Origin: Rhodoferax sp.
GTDB taxonomy: Bacteria; Pseudomonadota; Gammaproteobacteria; Burkholderiales; Burkholderiaceae_C
Assembly: GCA_016790475.1 (NCBI GenBank)
Contig: JAEUOX010000244.1
Location: 1 to 37,163 of the forward strand
Reading direction: 5' to 3'
Length of the DNA stretch: 37,163 bases
The notes under the pieces are model-generated. The model worked only from the letters and a program-made list of their open reading frames with translations. It was not told the DNA's origin and ran no database searches. Made by a program: the position numbers and the translations under genes. Below, piece by piece: positions 22,361 through 31,399 of this stretch (positions are counted from its first letter, which is position 1; each line of letters opens with the position of its first letter).

Positions 22361-24781
22361 ATGAACGCGGTGCTCAAGCCTGCCGGTGCGGACCGCTCGT
22401 CCGAGCAGGCCTTCTTCGAGAACCAGAAGCTCCCGCCGGAGAAGCGCGGGGTCACGTTCGAGGCGCTGTTCTACAAGCAGCTGCACAACGTCACGGCCCG
22501 CATCCACGACACCGAGAACCTCGAGCAGATCATGCTGGAGGCCAGCCAGGACATCTGCAAGCTGCTCAATGCCGACCGGCTGACGCTGTACGCCGTCAAC
22601 GAGGACCGCACGGCGATCGTCTCCAAGGTCAAGACCGGCCTGAACAGCAGCCGCGACCTGAAGCTGCCGATCTCGCCGCAGAGCCTGGCCGGCTACGCCG
22701 CGTTCAGCCGGCAGCAGCTCAACCTGGCCGACGTCTATGACGACGAGGCCCTGAAGCAGATCCACCCGTCGCTGACCTTCCTGAAGGAGGTCGACAAGCG
22801 CTCCGGCTACCGTACCCGGCAGATGCTGGTCGCCCCCATCCTGGACGGCGACGTGCTGCACGGCGTGCTGCAGATCATCAACAACAAGAGCGACCAGGCT
22901 TTCGGCGCTCTGGAGGTCGAAGGCGTCGCGCAGCTGTGCAAGACGCTGGCCACCGCGATCCGGCAGCGCATGCAGCGCGCGGCCGAGGCCACCAAGCGCA
23001 AGGCCACGAAGTTCGATGGTCTGGTGGCAGACGGCGTGATCTCCGCCGCCGAGCTGGAGCAGTGCGTCACCGACGCCCGCACCGAGGGCAAGTCGGTCGA
23101 GCACATGCTGATGGCCAACTTCAAGATCCGCCCGGCGCAGATCGGCCCGTCGCTGTCGAAGTTCTTCGGCGTGCCCTACGAGCCCTTCAATGCCGGCCGG
23201 ATCCGGGCCGAGGCCTTGCACGGGCCGCTCAAGCGCGACTTCATCGAGGAGCAGGGCTGGATTCCGCTGGAGGAATCCCCCGAGGGCCTGGTCATCATGT
23301 GCGTTGATCCGGAGGCGGTGCGCGGTGCCCGGGTCGTGCCGCAGGTGTTCCCGCGCATCAACAAGTTCGCCTACCGGGTCACCACGCATGTCGAGTTCCA
23401 GGAGACGCTGGGCCAGCTGTTCGGCGCCGGCGCCGAGGGCGGCACGATCGACCAGCTGCTGGCCGACATGGACGGCGGCCCGATCGACGACGGGGCGAAC
23501 GACGACTCGCTGGAGTCCGCGGCGGCCGACAACGAGCTCGTCAAGTTCGTCAACAAGGTCATCATCGACGCCTACAACCAGAAGGCCTCGGACATCCACA
23601 TCGAGCCGATGCCGGGCAAGTTCAAGACCGGCATCCGCTTCCGGATCGACGGCACGCTGACCCCGTACATCGAGGTGCCGGCCCATTTCCGCGCGGCCAT
23701 GGTCACGCGTCTGAAGATCATGTGCGACCTCGACATCGCCGAGCGCCGCAAGCCGCAGGACGGCAAGATCAAGTTCAAGAAGTACGGGCCGCTGGACATC
23801 GAACTGCGGGTCGCGACCATCCCCACCGCCGGCGGCGTCGAGGATGTCGTGATGCGTATCCTGGCGGCCGGCGAGCCGATCCCGCTGGAAAAGCTCGGCC
23901 TGACGCCCCACAACAAGGAGCGTCTGGAGAAGACGATCACCAAGCCCTACGGCCTGTTCTATGTGTGCGGCCCGACCGGCTCCGGCAAGACCACCACGCT
24001 GCACTCGATCCTGAAGTTCCTGAACACGCCGGACACCAAGATCTGGACCGCCGAGGACCCGGTCGAAATCACGCAGAAGGGTCTGCGCCAGGTCCAGATC
24101 AACAAGAAGGCCGGCATCGACTTCGCGCTGGTCATGCGCGCCTTCCTGCGCGCCGACCCGGACATCATCATGGTCGGCGAGTCGCGCGACAAGGAAACCG
24201 TGTCCATGGGCATCGAGGCCTCGCTGACCGGCCACCTGGTGTTCTCGACGCTGCACACGAACTCAGCGCCGGAGTCCATCACCCGGCTGATGGACATGGG
24301 CATGGATCCGTTCAACTTTGCCGACGCATTGCTGGGCATCCTGGCCCAGCGCCTGGCCAAGCGCCTGTGCGACTGCAAGGAAGCCTATGTGCCGGAGGCC
24401 GAGGAGCTGCGGCTGTTCTCGGTGGAGTATGCCGAGGAGCTGCGCCACTCCAAGCCCTGGAAGGCCGACTACGAGGGCGAGCGCCTCAAGCTGATCGAAG
24501 GCTGGAAGCAGACCTATGGCCGTGAGGGCCAGCTCCATTTCTACCGGGCCGTCGGCTGCGACAAGTGCAACAAGACCGGCTACAAGGGTCGCGTCGGCCT
24601 GCACGAACTGCTGGTCGCGGAGGATCCGGTCAAGAAGCTGATCCAGGAGCGGGCCCGGGTCGCCGAGCTGTTCGCCGAGGCGGTCGAGACCGGCATGCGC
24701 ACGCTGAAGATGGATGGCATGGAGAAGGTCATGATGGGGCTGACGGACATCAAGATGGTCCGCCAGGTCTGCATCAAGTGA
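22361..24781 (+). CDS. GAF-domain GspE/PilB-type assembly ATPase fusion
   Basis: An 806-residue cytoplasmic protein. Residues about 35-205 form a GAF domain (ITLE-type start LEQIMLEASQDICKLLNADR, later LVAPILDGDVLHGVLQIIN). Residues about 215-345 are the T2SSE/MshE-like N-domain, and about 390-780 the hexameric secretion ATPase. Walker A is GPTGSGKTTT with Lys 543; the Asp and Walker B region is RADPDIIMVGESRD; His-box residues are in FSTLHTNSAPESITRL. A zinc-type cysteine cluster is CDC followed by CDKCNKTGYKGR. Ordinary PilB lacks GAF, so this is a ligand- or light-responsive motor variant. It follows the cyclase and phosphodiesterase and precedes pilA, pointing to signal-controlled pilus extension. 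Confidence 0.92.
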   Translation: MNAVLKPAGADRSSEQAFFENQKLPPEKRGVTFEALFYKQLHNVTARIHDTENLEQIMLEASQDICKLLNADRLTLYAVNEDRTAIVSKVKTGLNSSRDLKLPISPQSLAGYAAFSRQQLNLADVYDDEALKQIHPSLTFLKEVDKRSGYRTRQMLVAPILDGDVLHGVLQIINNKSDQAFGALEVEGVAQLCKTLATAIRQRMQRAAEATKRKATKFDGLVADGVISAAELEQCVTDARTEGKSVEHMLMANFKIRPAQIGPSLSKFFGVPYEPFNAGRIRAEALHGPLKRDFIEEQGWIPLEESPEGLVIMCVDPEAVRGARVVPQVFPRINKFAYRVTTHVEFQETLGQLFGAGAEGGTIDQLLADMDGGPIDDGANDDSLESAAADNELVKFVNKVIIDAYNQKASDIHIEPMPGKFKTGIRFRIDGTLTPYIEVPAHFRAAMVTRLKIMCDLDIAERRKPQDGKIKFKKYGPLDIELRVATIPTAGGVEDVVMRILAAGEPIPLEKLGLTPHNKERLEKTITKPYGLFYVCGPTGSGKTTTLHSILKFLNTPDTKIWTAEDPVEITQKGLRQVQINKKAGIDFALVMRAFLRADPDIIMVGESRDKETVSMGIEASLTGHLVFSTLHTNSAPESITRLMDMGMDPFNFADALLGILAQRLAKRLCDCKEAYVPEAEELRLFSVEYAEELRHSKPWKADYEGERLKLIEGWKQTYGREGQLHFYRAVGCDKCNKTGYKGRVGLHELLVAEDPVKKLIQERARVAELFAEAVETGMRTLKMDGMEKVMMGLTDIKMVRQVCIK

Positions 24782-24786
24782 CGAAA

Positions 24787-24827
24787 TGGCGTGACAAAAA
24801 TGTCACGCCACCGCCCGGGTTTGTCAC
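24787..24827 (+). promoter_or_regulatory. Candidate activator (PilR-type) upstream sites, TGTCAC motifs
   Basis: A perfect inverted repeat TGGCGTGACA-AAAA-TGTCACGCCA (24787-24810) is followed by another TGTCAC at 24822-24827, exactly 21 bp (two helical turns) after the first. These lie about 100-140 bp before the predicted sigma-54 start of pilA, the usual place for NtrC-type activators. PilR sites in Pseudomonas contain TGTC cores. The inverted repeat begins 6 bp after the GAF-PilB stop, so it could also form an mRNA 3' hairpin, although no T-run follows. Confidence 0.5.
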
Positions 24828-24899
24828 CTTCGGCGTCGTTTTTCGGCCGAATTCAGGGCTGAAGGCGGAAAAGCGGCAGTTTTGCCCCGCTTTTCAAGC

Positions 24900-24915
24900 T
24901 GGCACGGATGCTGCT
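24900..24915 (+). promoter_or_regulatory. Sigma-54 promoter of pilA
   Basis: TGGCACGGATGCTGCT matches the -24/-12 consensus TGGCACG-N4-TTGCW with one mismatch and exact GG-N10-GC spacing (GG 24901-24902, GC 24913-24914). Transcription should start near 24926, giving a leader of about 37 bases before the pilA ATG. Pilin genes are classic sigma-54/PilR targets. Confidence 0.8.
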
Positions 24916-24962
24916 GATAGGTCAGCTCCCGTCACCCCTCATTTCATTTCCAAGGAGTTTTC

Positions 24963-25412
24963 ATGAAGCGTTCCATGCAAAAGGGCTTTACCCTGATCGA
25001 ACTGATGATCGTGGTCGCGATCATCGGCATTCTGGCCGCCGTCGCGCTGCCGGCCTACCAGGACTACACGGTCCGCGCCAAGGTGTCGGAAGTGATTCTG
25101 GCTGCCTCTTCGGCCAAGGTGACGGTGGCTGAAGCCGCCCAGGCCAACGGCTCGATGCTCGACACCAGCATCTCGGTCGCCACCCAGGCTTCCAAGTATG
25201 TCGCGTCTGTCGGCTACAGCAGCGCCAGTTCCACCACCGGCACGATCCTGGCGATCGCCACCGGTGAACCCAAGATCACGGGTGCCGGCGTGCAGTTCGT
25301 CGGTACGCTGGCGGGCAATGGCCAGGTCAGCTGGACCTGCAGTGCCGCACCGGTCGCTGGCAGCGTGACGCTGCTGATGGACGCCAAGTACCTGCCGGCC
25401 AGCTGCAAGTAA
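24963..25412 (+). CDS. pilA: Type IV major pilin PilA
   Basis: A 149-residue prepilin. The 8-residue leader MKRSMQKG is followed by [20 protein letters not shown], the class IVa signature with Glu at mature position 5, cleaved and N-methylated by PilD. The mature protein is about 141 residues. Cys 126 and Cys 148 should close the C-terminal disulphide loop (TWTCS ... PASCK). The Shine-Dalgarno is strong (AAGGAG), fitting an abundant product. It is driven by its own sigma-54 promoter, ends at an intrinsic terminator and is followed by two PglL-like ligases, suggesting that the pilin is O-glycosylated. Confidence 0.97.
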   Translation: MKRSMQKGFTLIELMIVVAIIGILAAVALPAYQDYTVRAKVSEVILAASSAKVTVAEAAQANGSMLDTSISVATQASKYVASVGYSSASSTTGTILAIATGEPKITGAGVQFVGTLAGNGQVSWTCSAAPVAGSVTLLMDAKYLPASCK

Positions 25413-25448
25413 TTGACGATCTGACCCGGGCCGGAGGCCCTGGCTAGG

Positions 25449-25476
25449 CAAGCCCCTTCGGGGGCTTGTCCTTTTT
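25449..25476 (+). terminator. Intrinsic terminator after pilA
   Basis: CAAGCCCC, loop TTCG, GGGGCTTG forms an 8-bp GC-rich stem with a very stable UUCG-type loop, followed by TCCTTTTT. It lies 36 bp after the pilA stop. It should end most pilA transcripts, so the downstream ligase genes need readthrough or their own promoter. Confidence 0.88.
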
Positions 25477-25532
25477 GGGGGCCCTGCAGCCAGCCTCAGC
25501 CCCTGTTTCTCCTGGCCCGACCCTGGATCCGC

Positions 25533-27278
25533 ATGCCAGCGAACCTCGTCCTGCCGAGCCCGGCCCGCCCAGCGGTGCTGATGTCGCCGTTCTGGTGGAG
25601 CTGCGGCGCCGTTGCCATCGGGCTGGCCTGGCTGCTTCCGAACCACTACGCACCCTGGACCACCTTTCACCTGGACGCCTGGATGGCGTTCGTGCTGTTA
25701 CTGGTGTCCGGATGGGTGCTGCTGCGAACCCGGCCCGCGGCGGGCTGGAGTGCGATGTCGCTGCTGCTGTTGCTGCTTGTTGCCATGCCCGGCCTCCAGC
25801 ATGCCGCCGGGCTGGTGGTGTCGGCCGGTACGGCCTGGATCAACACCGCCTACCTGCTGGGACTGTGGCTGGCCTGGGTCACTGGCGCGCAGTGGGAAGC
25901 TGCAGCGCCCGACCAGTTGCCGGACGGACTGTTCGCCGCCATCGGACTGGCCGGTTTCGTATCGGTCGGCCTGGCGCTGTACCAGGGCCTGCAGCTCGAC
26001 GGGCTGGATGTCTGGGTCCTGGGTGGCGGTGCCACGCGGGCGATCGCGAATCTGGGCCAGCCGAACCAGCTGGGCACACTCTTCATCTGGGGCCTGCTGG
26101 CCGTGGGCTGGGGGCATGTCCGCGGGCGCATCGGCGGGCCGGTGGCGGTGGCCGCCGCGGCGTTCCTGCTGCTGGGGACGGCCATGACCGGCTCGCGCAC
26201 CGCCTGGGTGTCGATCACGATCCTCGGCGGCGCGGGCTGGGTCTGGCGGCGTCACTGGCCGCACCCCCGTCTGCCGCGGATCCTGGCGGGCCTGGGGGCA
26301 TTTTTCGTGGTCTGTGTGCTGTCGATCGGGCCCGCATTGCGCTGGGCGCTGGGCGAGGTCGGGAACGATGTTGCGGACATCGTGCGGATCTCAGGCGAAG
26401 CCCGGCCGACCGTCTGGGCGCTGTTCCTGGATGCGTCAACGCACCGACCCTGGTTCGGCTACGGCTGGGGCCAGGTCACGCCGGCCTTTCTGGATGCGGC
26501 GCTTGACCACCCCCCGCTGGGCGCCTATTTCTCGCATTCGCACAACCTGTTCCTGGACCTGGTGCTGTGGTGCGGCTGGCCGCTGGGCCTGCTGCTGTCG
26601 GTCTGCCTGCTGGCCTGGCTGCTGCGCCGCCTGTGGCGGGTGCGTTCGGCCCGGGACGCGCTGCTGGTGCTGCTGATCCTGGTCGTCGCCAACCATGCGA
26701 TGCTGGAGCTGCCGCTGCACCATGCCTACTTCCTGCTGCCGGTGGGCCTGGTGGCGGGCGTGCTGGACGTGCGCATGCAGATCCGCCCGGTGCTGCAGGC
26801 CCGGCGCTGGATGCGGCCGGTGGTCCTGGCCAGCTGGCTGGCGGCCGCGGCACTGCTGGCCGGCATCGTGCGGGACTACATGCGTGTCGAGACGGCCTAC
26901 CAGGGGCTGCGCTTCGAGTGGGCCAACATCAAGACACCCCCGGTCGAGCCGCCGGACGTGCTGCTTCTCACCCAGTGGCATGACATGGTCCGCATGGTCA
27001 AGTGGGACCTGCGCCAGCCGGCGAGCGACGCGGACCTGCGCTGGATGGAGCATGTGCTCGGCCTGCACCCGAACATCGGCCTGTTCCAGATCTACGCGAT
27101 GGCGCTGGCCCAGCAGGGCCACCCGCAGCAGGCGGCCCGCTGGATGCGCACGATGTGCGTCTCCATGGCGGATGCGAAATGTGCCCAGGTCGCCGCCTTC
27201 TGGCGTTTCCGGGCGCGAACCGATGCAGCCCTGGCCGCGGTGCCCTGGCCCCCGCCGGTGCAAGGAGCCGCACCGTGA
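25533..27278 (+). CDS. PglL-family O-oligosaccharyltransferase (pilin glycosylation ligase)
   Basis: A 581-residue polytopic inner-membrane protein with about 11 helices. The N-terminal LPNHYAPW motif and the PglL_A segment ANLGQPNQLGT (about 170-180) are typical of PglL. The Wzy_C ligase domain follows with GSRTAW, RPTVWALFLDA and the periplasmic loop HSHNLFLD (His 335 and 337, one likely catalytic). The soluble C-terminal part (about 460-581) resembles Wzy_C_2. The enzyme moves lipid-linked glycans to Ser/Thr of periplasmic proteins such as pilin. It lies just behind pilA, as tfpO does in Pseudomonas. An alternative start is the ATG at 25581. Confidence 0.87.
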   Translation: MPANLVLPSPARPAVLMSPFWWSCGAVAIGLAWLLPNHYAPWTTFHLDAWMAFVLLLVSGWVLLRTRPAAGWSAMSLLLLLLVAMPGLQHAAGLVVSAGTAWINTAYLLGLWLAWVTGAQWEAAAPDQLPDGLFAAIGLAGFVSVGLALYQGLQLDGLDVWVLGGGATRAIANLGQPNQLGTLFIWGLLAVGWGHVRGRIGGPVAVAAAAFLLLGTAMTGSRTAWVSITILGGAGWVWRRHWPHPRLPRILAGLGAFFVVCVLSIGPALRWALGEVGNDVADIVRISGEARPTVWALFLDASTHRPWFGYGWGQVTPAFLDAALDHPPLGAYFSHSHNLFLDLVLWCGWPLGLLLSVCLLAWLLRRLWRVRSARDALLVLLILVVANHAMLELPLHHAYFLLPVGLVAGVLDVRMQIRPVLQARRWMRPVVLASWLAAAALLAGIVRDYMRVETAYQGLRFEWANIKTPPVEPPDVLLLTQWHDMVRMVKWDLRQPASDADLRWMEHVLGLHPNIGLFQIYAMALAQQGHPQQAARWMRTMCVSMADAKCAQVAAFWRFRARTDAALAAVPWPPPVQGAAP

Positions 27279-28810
27279 CCGGTCTGGCTGCGTCCAGGCT
27301 TCCGTCCATTGCGCCGGCCGCCGTGGCGCTGCGGGTCCTGCTGATTGCGCCCTGGCTGTGGCCACTCGCGACCGGGCCCTCGCCGGCCCTGCTGCCCTGG
27401 CTGTTCTCGGTGGCCTGTGCAGCGGCCGCCACGCTGCTGGCGGCACGCTGGCCGCAGAGCCTGCCGGGGGCCGCGGTGCAGGCCTGGGTCTGGGCGGCCG
27501 GGCTCAGCAGCCTGATCGGCCTGCTGCAATACGCCGGCGCCAGCGCCGCCTGGGCGCCGCTGGTCAACGTGACGTCGCTGGGCGAGGCCTTCGGCAACCT
27601 GCGCCAGCGCAACCAGTTCGCGACGCTGACCAGCATCGGGCTGGCCAGCGTGCTGGCCCTGTTGGCGATGGCGCCGCATCGCGCGGCGCCGCCGCCGCCC
27701 TGGCGCCCGCCCGCCGTCCATGCGCTGGTCATGCTGATGGCATTGGCCAACGCGGCGTCCTCTTCGCGCACCGGGTTGATGCAGCTCGGGCTGCTCGTGC
27801 TGCTGGCTGCGCTGTGGGCCCCGTGGCGCCGTGCGGCGGTGCGCTCGGCCCTGTTCGCGGCCCTGCTGGCCTACGCCGCGGGTGCGGCGCTGCTGCCGCG
27901 CCTGGTGGGGCTGGACCCTTTGTCCAGCGGCATCGTCGCGCGGCTGCAGGACGGGGCGCCTTCGTGCCAGAGCCGCATCACGCTGTGGGAGAACGTGCTC
28001 TACCTGATCGCGCAGCGGCCCTGGAGCGGTTGGGGTTGGGGCGCGCTCGACGAGGCGCATTTCATGGCCGCCTACCCGGGCCCCCGCTTCTGCGACATCC
28101 TGGACAACGCGCACAACCTGCCGCTGCACCTGGCGGTGGAACTCGGCGTGCCGGTGGCCCTGCTGGTGTGCGGCCTGCTCGCGATGGCGGTCTGGCGCCA
28201 GCGGCCCTGGCGCGAGACCGACCCGTGGCGCCAGCTGGCCTGGGCGGTGCTCGCGCTGGTCGGCGTGCACAGCCTGCTGGAGTATCCGCTGTGGTACGGC
28301 CCCTTCCAGATCGCCTGCGCGCTGTCGGTCTGGCTGCTGGCAGTGCGGCTTCCGGTGGCGACCGAGCGCGCCGCCCCGCAGCCGCCTGCCACCCGGTCAT
28401 CCGGCGCACCGGTCGTCGCCTCGGTGCTGGCTGGCCTGGTGCTGGTCGCCTGCGCCTACACCGCCTGGGACTACCGCCGCGCCAGCCAGATCTACCTGGC
28501 GCCGTCCGAGCGGGCCGCGGCCTACCGGGTGGACACGCTGGCGAAGCTGCAGGCGTCCTGGCTGTTCGCCCGCCAGGTCCAGTTTGCGGAGCTCACGACC
28601 ACCCGCGTGACGCCCGACAACGCGGCCTACCTGCATGCGATGGCGCTGCGTCTGCTGCGCTTCTCGCCCGAGCCGCGTGTCGTGGAGAAGATCATCGACA
28701 GCGCGCTGCTGCTGGGCCTCGACGACGAGGCCCGCCTGTACCTGGATCGCCTGCAGGCCGCCTACCCGGAGGCCCACGCCGCCTGGCTCAGGGCGCGGGC
28801 CCGGCCATGA
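27275..28810 (+). CDS. Second PglL/O-antigen-ligase-like protein (Wzy_C)
   Basis: 511 residues from the GTG at 27275, which overlaps the previous TGA (GTGA) and has AAGGAG 7 bp upstream; open sequence further upstream lies inside the previous gene. It is a polytopic protein with [12 protein letters not shown], the PglL_A-like motif, then [11 protein letters not shown] and the Wzy_C loop [19 protein letters not shown] and DNAHNLPLH with His about 280. A soluble C-terminal domain follows. It is a diverged paralogue of the gene before it. It may be a second glycan ligase with a different acceptor, a polymerase, or one half of a pair. Its 3' end overlaps the convergent moaC by 23 bp. Confidence 0.83.
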   Translation: MTGLAASRLPSIAPAAVALRVLLIAPWLWPLATGPSPALLPWLFSVACAAAATLLAARWPQSLPGAAVQAWVWAAGLSSLIGLLQYAGASAAWAPLVNVTSLGEAFGNLRQRNQFATLTSIGLASVLALLAMAPHRAAPPPPWRPPAVHALVMLMALANAASSSRTGLMQLGLLVLLAALWAPWRRAAVRSALFAALLAYAAGAALLPRLVGLDPLSSGIVARLQDGAPSCQSRITLWENVLYLIAQRPWSGWGWGALDEAHFMAAYPGPRFCDILDNAHNLPLHLAVELGVPVALLVCGLLAMAVWRQRPWRETDPWRQLAWAVLALVGVHSLLEYPLWYGPFQIACALSVWLLAVRLPVATERAAPQPPATRSSGAPVVASVLAGLVLVACAYTAWDYRRASQIYLAPSERAAAYRVDTLAKLQASWLFARQVQFAELTTTRVTPDNAAYLHAMALRLLRFSPEPRVVEKIIDSALLLGLDDEARLYLDRLQAAYPEAHAAWLRARARP

Positions 28811-29285
28811 AGCTGCCCGACTTGCCGCCGTGTTTCTCCAGCAGCCGGACGGCTTGCAGGCACATGCCGCGGTCCACCGCCTTGCACATGTCGTAGATCG
28901 TGAGCAGGGCGACGTTCACCGCCGTCAGGGCCTCCATCTCGACGCCGGTCGGGCCGACCGTCTCGACGGTGGCGGTGCACACGACATGGTCCGGCAGTCC
29001 CGCCTGCGCATCCTCCAGCGCGAACTCCACCGCCACGCGGGTCAGGGCCAGCGGATGGCACAGCGGGATCAGGTCGCTGGTCTTCTTCGCGGCCTGGATG
29101 CCGGCGATGCGTGCGATGCCCAGCACGTCGCCCTTCTTCGCGTTGCCGGCGCGGATCAGCGCCAGTGTCGCGGGGAGCATCTCGATGCGCCCCTGGGCGA
29201 TCGCGCGCCGGTGCGTGGCCGCCTTGGCAGCGACATCGACCATGTGGGCCTGGCCGTGGGCGTCGAAGTGCGTGAGTCCGTTCAT
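28788..29285 (-). CDS. moaC: Cyclic pyranopterin monophosphate synthase MoaC
   Basis: A 165-residue enzyme of molybdenum cofactor synthesis. It rearranges the MoaA product 3',8-cyclo-7,8-dihydro-GTP to cyclic pyranopterin monophosphate. Family motifs include [15 protein letters not shown] at the N-terminus, [46 protein letters not shown] and [12 protein letters not shown]. The start at 29285 is set by homology. It is a single gene here, divergent from the M48 protease across 159 bp and convergent with the second PglL gene, with a 23-bp tail overlap. Confidence 0.96.
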   Translation of the reverse strand: MNGLTHFDAHGQAHMVDVAAKAATHRRAIAQGRIEMLPATLALIRAGNAKKGDVLGIARIAGIQAAKKTSDLIPLCHPLALTRVAVEFALEDAQAGLPDHVVCTATVETVGPTGVEMEALTAVNVALLTIYDMCKAVDRGMCLQAVRLLEKHGGKSGSFMAGPAP

Positions 29286-29444
29286 GGGGTGTCCTGGGGC
29301 AGGGGGGTCGGCGGCCCGGCGGCACCGCACCCCGCGCAATTGGACACGGGGCTTTACGCAACATTCACCGGGCTCCGGCATCATACGGGTCTGGACGTTG
29401 CGCACGCGGTGCGCCGTCCTCCGTGCCAAGGAAACGGATCCGCC

Positions 29445-31016
29445 TTGAGTTCAGCCCGCCCCCGACGACAGCTGCCGCTGCGCTTGCGCGCCTGGTGCAG
29501 CCTGGCGCTGGCCGCGGCGCTGCTGGCCCAGCCGCCGGGCGCGGTCGCCGAAGGCGAGGTGGCGCCGCGGGGCCCGACAGCGTCCCGCACCGGAAGCAGC
29601 CAGCTGCCGATGCTCGGCGACGGCAGCGAACTGGGCGCCAGCGCGGAGCGCCGGCTCGGCGAGCGCATCGCGCGCGAGATCTACCGTGACCCGGACTACC
29701 TGGACGACCCGGTGCTGGTCGAGTATGTCGACGCGATCTGGCAGCCGCTGCTGGCCGCGGCCCGCGCCCGCGGCGACATCTCGGCCGAGCTCGACGAGCG
29801 CTTCGCCTGGGAGTTCATGCTGGGCCGCGACCGCACGATCAACGCGTTCGCGCTGCCGGGTGGCTACCTGGGGGTGCATCTGGGCCTGATCGGTGCCGTC
29901 GGCTCCCGCGATGAGCTGGCCGCGGTGCTCGCGCATGAGCTCAGCCATGTCAGCCAGCGCCACATCTCGCGCCTGATCAGCAAGCAGAACGCGCAGACGC
30001 CCTGGGTCATCGGCGCGATGATCCTGGGCATCCTTGCCGCCAGCAAGAGCCCGGACAGCGCAAACGCGCTGCTGGTCGGCGGGCAGGCGGTGGCGATGCA
30101 GAACCAGCTGAACTTCTCGCGCGACATGGAGCGCGAGGCTGACCGCGTCGGCTTCGGGGTGATGGCCCAGGCAGGTTTTGCGCCGCAGGGCTTCACCGGC
30201 ATGTTCGACAAGCTGCAGCAGGCGGCGCGGCTCAATGACAACGGATCCTTTCCGTATCTGCGCAGCCACCCGCTGACGACCGAGCGCATTGCAGACATGC
30301 AGGCCCGCATGCCGGTGGGGGCCGCTGTTGCAGCCCTTCCGGACGCGGCGCTGGACCATGCGATGCTGGCCGCCCGCGCCCGCATCCTGTCGAACCCGGG
30401 GGTGGATGCGTTGCGCAGTGCGGTGGCCGAGGCCGGGGTTGCCAGCCTGGCCGCGCAGCCGGCAGCGCGCCAGGCCGGTGTGCTGTATGCCGCAGCGCTG
30501 GCGTCGGCACGCCTGCGCGAGTTCGTGCAGGCCCGCACGCTGCTGGACCGCCTGGCCACGCTGAGCGCGGCGGCACCCTCCGCCGCCCGTCTGGGCAGCC
30601 TGCTGGAGGCCGAGATCGCCTTGCTGGCCGGCCGGCCGGTCAGCCCGCTGCCGGGCGCCGGCCGACCGGAGCTGTTGCTCAACACGCAGATCCGGCTGCA
30701 GACCGGGCGTGCTGCCGAGGCCAGTGCACCGCTGCAGACCTGGCTGGCGCGCCATCCGCGTGACGCCAGCGCCTGGCAGGCACTCTCCAGTGTCAGCGCC
30801 GCGCTGGGGCAGCCGCTGCGGGCGATCCGGGCCGAGGCCGAGGTGCAGGTGGCCCGGCTGGACTACGGCGCCGCGCTGGACCGGCTCACGGCCGCACAGA
30901 ACCTGGTCCGCCGCTCGCCGAACGGCGCCGGGCAGGACCATATCGAGGCGTCGATCATCGACACCCGCACGCGCGCGGTGCAGCTACTTGTTCGCGAACA
31001 GGCTCTCGAGCGCTGA
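29445..31016 (+). CDS. Periplasmic M48 metalloprotease, BepA/YfgC-like, with TPR tail
   Basis: 523 residues from a TTG at 29445 (AAGGAAA upstream). An N-terminal signal peptide ([23 protein letters not shown]) predicts export. The M48 domain carries HEXXH as AHELSHVSQ (His 164, Glu 165, His 168) and the third zinc ligand Glu 231 in [10 protein letters not shown]. The C-terminal half is an Ala-rich helical region of TPR type. BepA-like proteases help assemble or degrade outer-membrane proteins such as LptD and BamA. All zinc ligands are intact. The 3' end overlaps the convergent holin-like gene by 33 bp. The start codon choice is fair, not certain. Confidence 0.9.
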   Translation: MSSARPRRQLPLRLRAWCSLALAAALLAQPPGAVAEGEVAPRGPTASRTGSSQLPMLGDGSELGASAERRLGERIAREIYRDPDYLDDPVLVEYVDAIWQPLLAAARARGDISAELDERFAWEFMLGRDRTINAFALPGGYLGVHLGLIGAVGSRDELAAVLAHELSHVSQRHISRLISKQNAQTPWVIGAMILGILAASKSPDSANALLVGGQAVAMQNQLNFSRDMEREADRVGFGVMAQAGFAPQGFTGMFDKLQQAARLNDNGSFPYLRSHPLTTERIADMQARMPVGAAVAALPDAALDHAMLAARARILSNPGVDALRSAVAEAGVASLAAQPAARQAGVLYAAALASARLREFVQARTLLDRLATLSAAAPSAARLGSLLEAEIALLAGRPVSPLPGAGRPELLLNTQIRLQTGRAAEASAPLQTWLARHPRDASAWQALSSVSAALGQPLRAIRAEAEVQVARLDYGAALDRLTAAQNLVRRSPNGAGQDHIEASIIDTRTRAVQLLVREQALER

Positions 31017-31337
31017 CTCGATCACGACACCGAAAACGGAATAGATCAGCGAGCCCAGCAGCGCGGACGGGAAGCCGTTCACCTTGAAGCCGTCCATGAC
31101 GCCGGCGGCGGCCCAGAACATCAGCGCGTTGATGACGAACAGGAACAGGCCCAGCGTGACCAGCGTCACCGGCAGCGTCAGCACCACCAGCACCGGGCGC
31201 ACGATGGTGTTCAGCAGGCCGATCACGAACGCGGCCAGCAGCGCCGCACCGAAGCCGCTGACCTGCACGCCGCTATACAGGTAGGCCACCGCCAGCAGCG
31301 CGGACGCGCTCAGAAGCCATTTCGCGATCAGTTTCAT
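30984..31337 (-). CDS. Four-helix inner-membrane protein of the phage holin family 4 (PF04020 type)
   Basis: A 117-residue protein with four hydrophobic segments. The start MKLIAKWLLSASALL at 31337 fits the family; an upstream ATG at 31394 would add an unlikely leader. The central block GLLNTIVRPVLVVLTLPVTLVTLGLFLFVINALMFW (shown here only as a location, about residues 40-75, with conserved N-x-x-R-P) is diagnostic. Despite the family name, chromosomal copies are not phage genes; there are no phage genes nearby. The function is unknown. Its last 33 bp overlap the protease gene on the other strand. Confidence 0.88.
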   Translation of the reverse strand: MKLIAKWLLSASALLAVAYLYSGVQVSGFGAALLAAFVIGLLNTIVRPVLVVLTLPVTLVTLGLFLFVINALMFWAAAGVMDGFKVNGFPSALLGSLIYSVFGVVIESALESLFANK

Positions 31338-31399
31338 CGCGGACCAGCATACCACCGCCGCGGCCCAGCGGCTATGATGCGCCTCCCCTTGCAAGCGCC

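Noticed and set aside
25449-25476. Possible regulatory hairpin or riboswitch before the first PglL gene
   Set aside because: An 8-bp GC stem with TTCG loop and T-run is a plain intrinsic terminator of pilA; no ligand-binding fold is apparent.
30984-31337. Holin-family protein as a sign of a prophage
   Set aside because: There are no integrase, capsid, tail or lysis partners. Chromosomal members of this four-helix family are common and not phage-borne.
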